NCBI GenBank assembly: GCA_002435835.1
Contig: DIVM01000343.1
Coordinates: forward strand, 1-8,289
Reading direction: 5' to 3'
DNA: 8,289 nucleotides
From: Firmicutes bacterium UBA6132
GTDB lineage: Bacteria > Bacillota_A > Clostridia > Tissierellales > Sedimentibacteraceae
The notes under the pieces are model-generated. The model ran no database searches. It had not been told where the DNA came from and worked only from the letters and a program-made list of their open reading frames with translations. The position numbers and the translations under genes are program-made. Numbering within the stretch: position 1 is the stretch's first letter; the number at the start of each line of letters is the position of its first letter. Positions 1 through 6,401 of this stretch are shown here, in pieces.

Positions 1-113
1 TAGCATTCCCTAAAACTCAAAGTGCATCATGCTTAATGACAGAAGCGCCTGCCATAGCTACTGAAAAGCAACTTAAAGAATTAGGTATACAAGTAATAGA
101 AAATAATATATAA
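1..113 (+). CDS. 3' end of an unidentified protein (partial)
   Basis: The third reading frame is open from the left edge (first full codon at 3) to TAA at 111-113 and gives 36 C-terminal residues. The tail includes [20 protein letters not shown] and ends in VIENNI. It has one cysteine, no membrane segment, and a C-terminal stretch that looks like helix-then-strand ([12 protein letters not shown]), as at the end of many alpha/beta enzymes. Codon use and base composition look like real coding sequence. I do not recognise the family from this fragment and give no function. The gene lies 45 bases before the RseC-family gene in the same direction, so the two could be cotranscribed. Confidence 0.6.
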   Translation, partial: AFPKTQSASCLMTEAPAIATEKQLKELGIQVIENNI

Positions 114-128
114 TAGTATATATTTTTT
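105..128 (+). terminator. weak terminator-like A/T hairpin
   Basis: A perfect 8-bp inverted repeat, AATATATA then TATATATT around the loop ATAG, spans the stop codon of the upstream partial gene and runs into six T at 123-128. The shape matches an intrinsic terminator, but the stem is made only of A and T and would be weak. It could be chance in such AT-rich DNA. Confidence 0.25.
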
Positions 129-142
129 AAAGTGCTTGATTT

Positions 143-150
143 GGAAAGGA
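143..150 (+). promoter_or_regulatory. ribosome binding site deciding the RseC-family start
   Basis: GGAAAGGA lies 8 bases before ATG at 159. This favours 159 over an in-frame GTG at 132, which has no comparable site upstream and would add nine residues that fit the family less well. Confidence 0.75.
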
Positions 151-158
151 AGATTAAA

Positions 159-578
159 ATGGAACAAGTAGGAAAGATTGAAAAAATAAATGGCAATACA
201 GCAACTATATTAGTAAAAAGAGTATCTGCATGTGGTGATTCATGTGCTCATTGCTCTGCAGCATGCAAACAACCAGGAATAGAAGTTGAAACTGTAGTTT
301 CACCTGATATTCATGTGGGCGATTATGTGGAAATTACAACAGAAAATGAAGTAATGTTCAAGCATATTTTAATTCTTTACGGAGTGCCTTTGTTATTAGT
401 GATTGCAACTATATGTGTTGTTAATTATATATTGGGAAATAATCCTAATAAAGATATAATTTCTGCTCTTGCTGGACTATCATCCTTAATTGTGTCACAT
501 TTTATTTTGAAAAAATATGACAAAAAAGAAATGACAAATAGACCCATTAAATATAATGTTGAAAAAAAACTTAATTAA
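159..578 (+). CDS. RseC/MucC-family membrane protein
   Basis: This is a 139-residue inner-membrane protein of the SoxR-reducing-system RseC/MucC family. The N-terminal 65 residues form a small soluble domain with the family's cysteine cluster, here C25, C29, C32 and C36 (CGDSCAHCSAAC, spacing CX3CX2CX3C), which could bind a metal or a cluster. Two membrane segments follow at about 69-92 and 98-117, with a lysine-rich cytoplasmic tail. Length and order match the family. In Gammaproteobacteria RseC acts with the Rnf-like Rsx complex to keep SoxR reduced and is encoded in the rpoE operon. Neither context is present here, so the role in this organism is open. I chose ATG 159 for its ribosome binding site. 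The gene ends 21 bases before rarA and is probably cotranscribed with it. Confidence 0.85.
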   Translation: MEQVGKIEKINGNTATILVKRVSACGDSCAHCSAACKQPGIEVETVVSPDIHVGDYVEITTENEVMFKHILILYGVPLLLVIATICVVNYILGNNPNKDIISALAGLSSLIVSHFILKKYDKKEMTNRPIKYNVEKKLN

Positions 579-599
579 AATAAATGAAGGTATTATTTA

Positions 600-1913
600 A
601 TGAATATATTTGAAATGCAGTATGAAAATATGAAAAGAAATAAGGGCCCCTTAGCTGAAAGGTTAAGGCCCTTAAATTTTGAATATTTTGTAGGTCAAGA
701 GCATATTATTGGTGAGGGGAAAATTTTAAATAGAGCTATAAAAGCTGATAAATTGTCTTCTGCAATATTTTATGGTCCTCCTGGAACTGGAAAAACAACT
801 TTAGCAAAAATAGTGGCTGAAAAAACAAACAATAATTTTACAACTTTAAACGCAGTCACAAGCGGAATTAAGGATATAAAAGAAAAAATACAATTTGCTG
901 TAGATGAATTATCCATGTACAATAAAAGAACTATTTTATTTGTAGATGAAATTCACAGATTTAATAAAGCACAACAGGATGCACTTCTTCCTTATGTGGA
1001 AAATGGAACAATTATATTAATAGGTGCTACAACTGAAAATCCTTATTTTGAAGTTAATGCAGCATTAATATCAAGATCTTTAATTTTTGAGTTTAAAAAA
1101 GTAGAATCATATGATATTAAGAAAGTTATAAAAAGAGCAGTAATAGATAAAGAAAAAGGTTATGGCAACAAAAAAGTTGAAATATCAGAAGAAGCATTAA
1201 ACCACATAGTAGAAAATTCTAATGGTGATATAAGAAAAGCTCTTAGCGCACTTGAAATTGGAATTGAAACCACTGAAGAAAATGATGATGGCATAATCAT
1301 AATTGATATTTTAATTGCTGAAGAATGTATTCAAAGAAAAAAAGTTGTTTATGATAAAAATGGCGATAGCCATTATGATACAATATCTGCTTTTATAAAA
1401 AGTATGAGAGGCTCAGATCCTGATGCAGCTGTATTTTGGTTAGCTAAAATGATAAAAGGAGGGGAAGACCCAAAATTTATCGCAAGGCGAATAATAATTT
1501 GTGCTTCAGAAGATGTTGGGAATGCAGATCCAAGAGCTTTAGAAGTTGCAGTCAATGCTTTTAAAGCTGCAGAAATAATTGGTTTTCCTGAAGCAAGAAT
1601 AATTCTTGCTCAAGCATGTATTTATATAGCATGTGCTCCAAAAAGCAATGCTTGCTATGTTGCAATAGATAAAGCTTTAAATGCTGTTGAAAAAAATCCT
1701 CTTGATGTTCCTGCACACTTAAAGGACAAACATTATAAAGGTGCAGAAAAACTAAACAGAGGGATTGGTTACAAGTATCCGCATGAATTTGATAAATTTT
1801 ATATAAAGCAGCAGTATTTGCCTGATTATATGAAAGATTCAAAATTCTATGAACCAAAAGAGTCTGGATACGAAGCGCGTATTAAGAAATTTTTAGAATA
1901 CTTGAAACTGTAG
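600..1913 (+). CDS. rarA: replication-associated recombination ATPase RarA (MgsA)
   Basis: This is a 437-residue cytoplasmic AAA+ ATPase of the RarA/MgsA/WRNIP1 family, related to clamp loaders and active at stalled or damaged replication forks. Visible motifs are the LAERLRP entry segment (18-24), Walker A GPPGTGKT (59-66), Walker B ILFVDEIH (112-119), sensor 1 in GATTENP (142-148), and a probable arginine finger in SRS (R159). The sensor-2 and lid region has GDIRKALSALE. The C-terminal tetramerisation domain is intact, with HYDTISAFIKSMRGSDPDAA and later DVPAHLKDKHYKGA. Length is normal for the family. ATG 600 follows GAAGG at 586-590 by 9 bases. The unknown gene at 1929 begins 15 bases after the stop, suggesting one operon. 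I see no frameshift or missing catalytic residue. Confidence 0.97.
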   Translation: MNIFEMQYENMKRNKGPLAERLRPLNFEYFVGQEHIIGEGKILNRAIKADKLSSAIFYGPPGTGKTTLAKIVAEKTNNNFTTLNAVTSGIKDIKEKIQFAVDELSMYNKRTILFVDEIHRFNKAQQDALLPYVENGTIILIGATTENPYFEVNAALISRSLIFEFKKVESYDIKKVIKRAVIDKEKGYGNKKVEISEEALNHIVENSNGDIRKALSALEIGIETTEENDDGIIIIDILIAEECIQRKKVVYDKNGDSHYDTISAFIKSMRGSDPDAAVFWLAKMIKGGEDPKFIARRIIICASEDVGNADPRALEVAVNAFKAAEIIGFPEARIILAQACIYIACAPKSNACYVAIDKALNAVEKNPLDVPAHLKDKHYKGAEKLNRGIGYKYPHEFDKFYIKQQYLPDYMKDSKFYEPKESGYEARIKKFLEYLKL

Positions 1914-1928
1914 CTTTGGGGGGATATA

Positions 1929-2432
1929 ATGGATTATAAACTTATTAACTCACATATAACTGATGATAATATTGAACTTAAATTGTTTAATAAATTAAAG
2001 TTAGATGAGTTTGAAAAAGATAAAGAATATGATATTACAGTTGAATTTTACAATGATGACTTAATAGATGATAGTTTAAATGATGATATATCATATGAAA
2101 TTAAAAAAAGTCATTATGTTTTTATAAAGAAAATTAGAAAGTTATTTGAAAATAATAAAATAAAAATAAAGAAGTTTAATTTAATGGGTACAATTTTAGA
2201 TCTTAGACATGGTGAATTAGAAATAGAAATTTTAAAATCAAGCACTGCTTTTAAGAAAAATATTATTTGGCCATGTAAAGAAATATTTATGTTTGAAAAT
2301 GGAAAAATAAAATTAGAGAATTTACTGTTTACTAATCAAATAACAATGGAAGAATATGAATCTAATTTAGAAGATTTAAAATATGAATTAAGCATTTTTG
2401 AAAGTGATGAAGAACATCAGTATATAAATTAG
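1929..2432 (+). CDS. hypothetical acidic protein, 167 residues
   Basis: I do not recognise this protein. It is 167 residues, soluble, with no signal peptide or membrane segment, and is rich in Asp, Glu, Lys, Ile and Asn. An Asp-rich stretch at 42-53 carries three DD pairs (43-44, 47-48, 52-53). A predicted helix at 60-75 (KKSHYVFIKKIRKLFE) is followed by a likely beta-rich part with MGTILDLRHGELEIEIL at 86-102. The only cysteine is in WPCKE (C116). The C-terminus has an acidic helix, MEEYESNLEDLKYELSIF (140-157). Translation is well supported: a run of six G (1918-1923) sits 5 bases before ATG 1929, the frame is uninterrupted, and the gene starts 15 bases after rarA. That spacing suggests cotranscription with rarA, but gives no functional proof. 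The stem-loop at 2474-2546 lies downstream. Confidence 0.8.
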   Translation: MDYKLINSHITDDNIELKLFNKLKLDEFEKDKEYDITVEFYNDDLIDDSLNDDISYEIKKSHYVFIKKIRKLFENNKIKIKKFNLMGTILDLRHGELEIEILKSSTAFKKNIIWPCKEIFMFENGKIKLENLLFTNQITMEEYESNLEDLKYELSIFESDEEHQYIN

Positions 2433-2473
2433 TTGCATGAGACTGCGCTCATATGGGCTAAATATTAAGAAAT

Positions 2474-2546
2474 AAAAATTGGTAGGAACTGTAACGAATT
2501 ACAAATATATTTGTGAATTCGAAGCGAAAGTCCTACCTAATTTTTT
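2474..2546 (+). terminator. strong stem-loop with T tract: terminator or attenuator ahead of the symporter gene
   Basis: The outer stem pairs AAAAATTGGTAGGA (2474-2487) with TCCTACC (2531-2537), a bulged T (2538) and AATTTTT (2539-2545). CT at 2489-2490 can also pair with AG at 2529-2530. Six T (2541-2546) follow the GC-containing stem, as in an intrinsic terminator. The centre holds a second long helix (2495-2521), separated by an asymmetric internal loop with GTAA on the left and AAGCGAAA on the right. It can end the rseC-like/rarA/hypothetical operon. The T tract is only 28 bases from the symporter ATG, leaving no room for a further promoter, so transcription of the symporter must cross this element. 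That would allow attenuation. It matches no riboswitch class I can name. Confidence 0.7.
2495..2521. repeat. near-perfect 27-bp palindrome inside the stem-loop
   Basis: CGAATT (2495-2500) pairs with AATTCG (2516-2521), and ACAAATA (2501-2507) pairs with the directly adjacent TATTTGT (2508-2514). A single extra G at 2515 is the only interruption. A palindrome with no spacer is more typical of a protein-binding site or a mobile palindromic repeat unit than of a simple terminator loop. Confidence 0.7.
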
Positions 2547-2574
2547 AAGCAAATTATTTTTATAAGGTGATATT

Positions 2575-3993
2575 ATGGTACAGTTAAATTCATTACATAT
2601 AATAGGAATTGTTGTTACATTATCAATAATAGTTTTAATGGGAATTAACTCTGGTAAAAAAGTAAAGAATGCATCGGATTTTTCTACGGGAGGAAAAAGT
2701 GCAGGTACAATGATTGTTACTGGTGCTTTAATTTCTACTTTAATTGGGGGAGCTTCTACAATAGGTACTGCAGAGCTTGCTTATTCTTATGGTTTTACTG
2801 CATGGTGGTTTACATTAGGAACTGGAATAGGGTGTTTGATTTTTGGATTAGTATTTGTAGAACCTATCAGAAAAAGCAAGAACACAACAATTCAGCAAAT
2901 AATTTCTGAGGAATATGGTACTGTTTCAGGTGTTGTCACATCAGTATTTAATTCTTTTGGTTTTATTTTAAATATTGTTGCACAGAACTTAGCGGCAAAC
3001 GCTCTTTTAACATCGATTTTTAATATAAATTCCACTGTAAGTTCCATAATTACAATTTTTATTATGATTTGTTATGTGGTTTTTGGAGGAGTTTTGGGTA
3101 CTGGTCTTTTGGGAATAATTAAATTAGTTTTAATATATATTGCGGTTATTTTAGGAAGCATTTTTATAATGTCACAAAATGGTGGTTTATTTAATTTATA
3201 TAATTCTTTGCCACATGAACAATATTTTGATATGTTTTCAAGAGGAATAGGAATCGATATTGGATCTGCTATAGCTGTTATTATAGGAGTTATATGCGGT
3301 CAATCATATGTAAATATAATTTTGTCTGGAAAAAGTACATATATTTCAAAAAAAGCAACATTTATATCGGCTGCCATGCTGCCACCTGTAGGACTTGGGG
3401 GAGTAATGATTGGTATGTATATGAAAATTAATTATCCTTTTATAAATCCAGGGCATGCTTTTCCTATTTTTATATTAGAAAAAATGCCACCACTATTAGG
3501 CGGAGCCATATTAGCAATATTATTAATAGCACTTGTAGGAACTGGTTCTGGATTAGCACTAGGCTTAGGTACAATACTAACAAATGACATTTATAAAAAA
3601 TTTATAAATAAGAATTCTGACAGTAAGAATGAATTATTTGTAAATAGATTTATAATAGTTATGACATTTATTATATCTGCTTTTATAGCAAATATAAATA
3701 TGAATTCATCAATATTAAGCTGGAGTTTTTTAGCAACTGGACTTAGAGGAACTGTATTATTAGTTCCTATGTGCTGTGCTTTATTTTTTAAGGATAAAAT
3801 TGATTCAAAATTTGCTGTTTTATCAAGTTTACTTGGAATTGGATTACATGCATTAGGTGAAATATTTTTAAATTTAAAATTTGACCCTATTTTTCTTGGA
3901 ATAGGATCAAGTATAATTTGTGTAATTTTAGGTTATTTTGTACATAATACAAAATTATTAAATAAATCAAATCAATCAGAACATAAAATTTAG
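2575..3993 (+). CDS. sodium:solute symporter (SSS) family transporter
   Basis: This is a 472-residue integral membrane transporter of the SSS family (LeuT fold), expected to import an organic solute driven by an ion gradient. Some 12-13 hydrophobic segments are visible. The family core lies at about 35-100, with DFSTGGKSAG, then GGASTIGTAELAYSYG, and ends in VEPIRKS. The TM8-equivalent stretch near 317-340 ends in LTNDIYKKF, like the LTEDLYKAF of PutP. By that alignment the PutP Na2-site pair Ser340-Thr341 reads G322-T323 here, so one sodium ligand is changed. The sequence does not reveal the substrate. ATG 2575 is preceded by AAGGTGA (2564-2570). The stop codon overlaps the ribosome binding site of the next gene, so this gene is surely cotranscribed with the ABC genes. 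The stem-loop at 2474-2546 lies in its leader. Confidence 0.9.
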   Translation: MVQLNSLHIIGIVVTLSIIVLMGINSGKKVKNASDFSTGGKSAGTMIVTGALISTLIGGASTIGTAELAYSYGFTAWWFTLGTGIGCLIFGLVFVEPIRKSKNTTIQQIISEEYGTVSGVVTSVFNSFGFILNIVAQNLAANALLTSIFNINSTVSSIITIFIMICYVVFGGVLGTGLLGIIKLVLIYIAVILGSIFIMSQNGGLFNLYNSLPHEQYFDMFSRGIGIDIGSAIAVIIGVICGQSYVNIILSGKSTYISKKATFISAAMLPPVGLGGVMIGMYMKINYPFINPGHAFPIFILEKMPPLLGGAILAILLIALVGTGSGLALGLGTILTNDIYKKFINKNSDSKNELFVNRFIIVMTFIISAFIANINMNSSILSWSFLATGLRGTVLLVPMCCALFFKDKIDSKFAVLSSLLGIGLHALGEIFLNLKFDPIFLGIGSSIICVILGYFVHNTKLLNKSNQSEHKI

Positions 3994-4002
3994 GAGGAAG
4001 TT

Positions 4003-4716
4003 ATGTTAAAAATAACAAACTTTTCTAAAACATACAAAGGTGGAAAAAAAGCAGTTGATAATTTAAATTTAATTGTTGAAAATGGAGATATATTTGGATT
4101 TATAGGGCATAACGGTGCAGGAAAAACAACTACTATTAGAGCAATAGTTGGTGCACTTGATTTTGAAGAAGGTGAAATAAAAATAAATAATATTTCAATA
4201 AAAGAAAATCCTGTTTTATGTAAATCTATGACAGCTTATATACCTGATAATCCTGATATATATGAATATTTAACAGGTATTCAATATTTAAATTTTGTAG
4301 GAGATATTTTTAAAATTAATAAAGAAAAAAGAGAAAACTTAATAAAAAAGTACGCTGATTTATTTGAGCTAACGGATAATTTAGGTGATTTAATAACATC
4401 ATATTCTCATGGAATGAAACAAAAGCTTGTTATAATTTCAGCATTAATTCATGAACCAAAACTTATTATAATGGATGAACCATTTGTTGGGTTAGATCCT
4501 AAGGCATCCCATACACTGAAAAATATAATGCATGAACTTTGTGAACAAGGAAATTCCATATTTTTTTCTACTCACGTTTTAGATGTGGCTGAAAAACTTT
4601 GCAATAAAATTGCAATAATTAAAAACGGAAAATTATCAGCTTTTGGTAATATAAGTGAAGTAATAGGCAATAAAAGTCTTGAAGATGTTTTTTTGGAGCT
4701 ACCAGATAATGAATAA
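4003..4716 (+). CDS. ABC transporter ATP-binding protein
   Basis: This is a 237-residue nucleotide-binding subunit of an ABC transporter, probably an ABC-2-type exporter, acting on the cytoplasmic face with the permease encoded next. Motifs in order are Walker A GHNGAGKTT (35-43), the signature SHGMKQ (135-140), Walker B LIIMDEP (154-160) with the following D-loop GLDP, and the switch histidine H191 in STHVLD. The usual Q-loop glutamine is replaced: the segment reads AYIPDNPDIYEYLTG with Asp82 near that position, a pattern I associate with EcsA/YxlF-like ATPases. Length is that of a complete single-domain ATPase. AGGAGG (3992-3997) overlaps the symporter stop codon and sits 5 bases before ATG 4003. 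The 3' end overlaps the permease start by 8 bases. The substrate is unknown; drug, peptide or lipid export are all possible. Confidence 0.95.
   Translation: MLKITNFSKTYKGGKKAVDNLNLIVENGDIFGFIGHNGAGKTTTIRAIVGALDFEEGEIKINNISIKENPVLCKSMTAYIPDNPDIYEYLTGIQYLNFVGDIFKINKEKRENLIKKYADLFELTDNLGDLITSYSHGMKQKLVIISALIHEPKLIIMDEPFVGLDPKASHTLKNIMHELCEQGNSIFFSTHVLDVAEKLCNKIAIIKNGKLSAFGNISEVIGNKSLEDVFLELPDNE
4695..4698 (+). promoter_or_regulatory. ribosome binding site deciding the permease start
   Basis: GGAG, inside the end of the ATPase gene, lies 10 bases before ATG 4709. An in-frame ATG at 4679 is further upstream and has no such site, so 4709 is preferred. Confidence 0.6.
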
Positions 4717-6313
4717 TATTATATTACTATTAAAAATTCAAATATTGGATATGTTTAGATTTAATAAAGCTTTTTATAAAAAGAATAAAAAAGAAAAATT
4801 TAAACAACTACTTTTTGTTTTATTATTTTTACTTTTATTTGTTTCAGTTACTGCAACTTCATTTATGTATAGCTATGGATTGTCTGAAACACTAACGTTA
4901 TTAAATGCACTAAGTCTTTTACCTGTAATTATGATGACTGCTTCAACTGCAGCTGTATTTCTTACAACTATATATAAATCCAATGGTATATTATTTGGAT
5001 TTAAGGACTATGATTTTTTAATGTCATTACCTGTTAAAACAAGTTCCATAATAGGAAGCAAGATTTTAATGCTTAATATTATAAATACGTTTACTACTTT
5101 TATAATACTTATACCTGCATGCATTATTTATGCAATGAAAATAAATACATCTACTTTGTTTTTTGTTTTAAATATAGTTTTCTGTGTGTTTATTCCTATG
5201 ATTCCTTTAATAGTTGCAACTTTTTTAAGTTTTGTAATAAATATAATAGCGTCTAATTTTAAACATACGAATATAGTAAATATATTTTTGTCTTTATTTT
5301 TTATTTTAGCAATAATGATTGTTTCATTTAAATCAAGCAGTATGCAAAATATTGAAAATTTAATAAATGTTAAAAATGCTATAGAAAATATGATTTATAA
5401 ATATCCCATGACTTCTTTGTATGCCGATTTTATTTTCAATGACAATATAATTTCACTTTTAATGTTTATGTTAATTTCAACATTAATTTTTATTGTATTT
5501 GTAATTTTAATTTCAAATAACTTTAGAAAAATGAATTCTAAAATACAAGGCAGGAAAGTTAAATCAAATTATGATGTTGGAGAATTAAAAGTTTCAACTC
5601 AATTTTTTGCTCTTTATAAAAAAGATTTGAAAAGATATTTTTCATCACCTTTATATGTATTAAATACCGCATTTGGAGTTGTTTTTTTAACTTTTGGAAC
5701 TATAGGAACCTTTTTCATGGGCTTTGATAAAATGGGGGCTATGCTTGAAATTCCACTTTTTGCAGATTTTATAAATAATTTAGCACCTTTAATAGTATCC
5801 TTCGTAGTTATAATGAGTTGCACTTCTTCGTGTTCCATTTCTATTGAAGGAAATAATTTATGGATATTAAAGACATTACCAGTAAATATTAATACAATAT
5901 TTATAAGTAAAGCTTTTGTTAATTTAACTTTACTATTTCCTGCAGTAATATTTAATTGTACTCTAATTTCTTTAATGTTGAAATTAAATTTAGTAAATAT
6001 AATATTTTTATATTTAACACCATTAAATTATGCAGTGTTTATTTCCATAACAGGAATTATTGTAAATTTAAAGTTTCCTAAAATGAAATGGGTTACAGAA
6101 CAAGCTGTTATTAAACAAAGTATTTCAGTTTTAATAGCAATGGCCATAGGATTTTTAAGTGTTGGTTTACCTATTTTTTTACTTACAAAATTACCTGATT
6201 TAAATAAAATGTTAACTATTTTTATTACTAATATTATAGTTTTGATTTTAAATTTAATAATAATAAAACTATTAAATATTTGGGGAATTAAATCTTTTTT
6301 AAATTTAGAATAA
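4709..6313 (+). CDS. ABC transporter permease with two similar halves
   Basis: This is a 534-residue membrane protein with roughly 12 hydrophobic segments, partner of the ATPase before it. The N-terminus is cytoplasmic and basic (FNKAFYKKNKKEKFK, 18-32), and the first membrane segment is at about 33-52. Two matching stretches suggest internal duplication: GFKDYDFLMSLPVKTSSIIG (97-116) and EGNNLWILKTLPVNINTIF (380-398). Both read as a short amphipathic helix ending in LPV, then a membrane helix starting near SKIL or SKAF. A central soluble part (about 270-310) contains LYKKDLKRYFSSPLYVLNT. One chain may therefore supply both permease halves, paired with two copies of the ATPase. ATG 4709 overlaps the ATPase stop by 8 bases (ATGAATAA), indicating translational coupling. 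The family is common in Clostridia; the substrate is not evident. Confidence 0.88.
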   Translation: MNNIILLLKIQILDMFRFNKAFYKKNKKEKFKQLLFVLLFLLLFVSVTATSFMYSYGLSETLTLLNALSLLPVIMMTASTAAVFLTTIYKSNGILFGFKDYDFLMSLPVKTSSIIGSKILMLNIINTFTTFIILIPACIIYAMKINTSTLFFVLNIVFCVFIPMIPLIVATFLSFVINIIASNFKHTNIVNIFLSLFFILAIMIVSFKSSSMQNIENLINVKNAIENMIYKYPMTSLYADFIFNDNIISLLMFMLISTLIFIVFVILISNNFRKMNSKIQGRKVKSNYDVGELKVSTQFFALYKKDLKRYFSSPLYVLNTAFGVVFLTFGTIGTFFMGFDKMGAMLEIPLFADFINNLAPLIVSFVVIMSCTSSCSISIEGNNLWILKTLPVNINTIFISKAFVNLTLLFPAVIFNCTLISLMLKLNLVNIIFLYLTPLNYAVFISITGIIVNLKFPKMKWVTEQAVIKQSISVLIAMAIGFLSVGLPIFLLTKLPDLNKMLTIFITNIIVLILNLIIIKLLNIWGIKSFLNLE

Positions 6314-6401
6314 TATAATTTAACCTATGTGTAACTTATTAAATTATTATTAATAAAATAAGATAAGATAAGGATAATTTATCTGCATATAGGAGGAAAT
6401 T

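Noticed and set aside
132..158. GTG start giving nine more residues to the RseC-family protein
   Set aside because: No ribosome binding site precedes 132, while GGAAAGGA is well placed before ATG 159 and the family begins at that methionine.
1373..1857. Two minus-strand open frames opposite rarA
   Set aside because: They are antisense to conserved RarA sequence, have no recognisable domain, and have compositions expected of reverse-strand shadow frames.
2437..2452. Small hairpin ATGAG / CTCAT after the hypothetical gene
   Set aside because: Only 5 bp and no T tract; too weak to call a terminator or a distinct RNA.
2437..2475. Twelve-codon open frame that could be a leader peptide
   Set aside because: It has no ribosome binding site and no run of regulatory codons. 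Such short frames are common by chance.
2474..2546. Known riboswitch classes or a T-box as an explanation for the stem-loop
   Set aside because: I looked for hallmark cores of purine, THF, TPP, glycine, ZTP, cyclic-di-GMP, fluoride and T-box elements and saw none. The region is also too short for most of them.
4679..4708. Upstream in-frame ATG for the permease
   Set aside because: It would give a 38-base overlap with the ATPase gene and has no ribosome binding site. ATG 4709 has GGAG 10 bases upstream and a short overlap typical of coupling.
5614..5838. Minus-strand open frame opposite the permease
   Set aside because: It lies wholly opposite a membrane-protein gene, and I see no domain in it.
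6315..6347. Nine-bp inverted repeat after the permease (ATAATTTAA / TTAAATTAT)
   Set aside because: It is made only of A and T with a 15-base loop and no T run. It is not convincing as a terminator in such AT-rich DNA.
6314..6401. Possible promoter before the DUF3343 gene
   Set aside because: I found no -35/-10 pair with acceptable hexamers and spacing in this short AT-rich gap.
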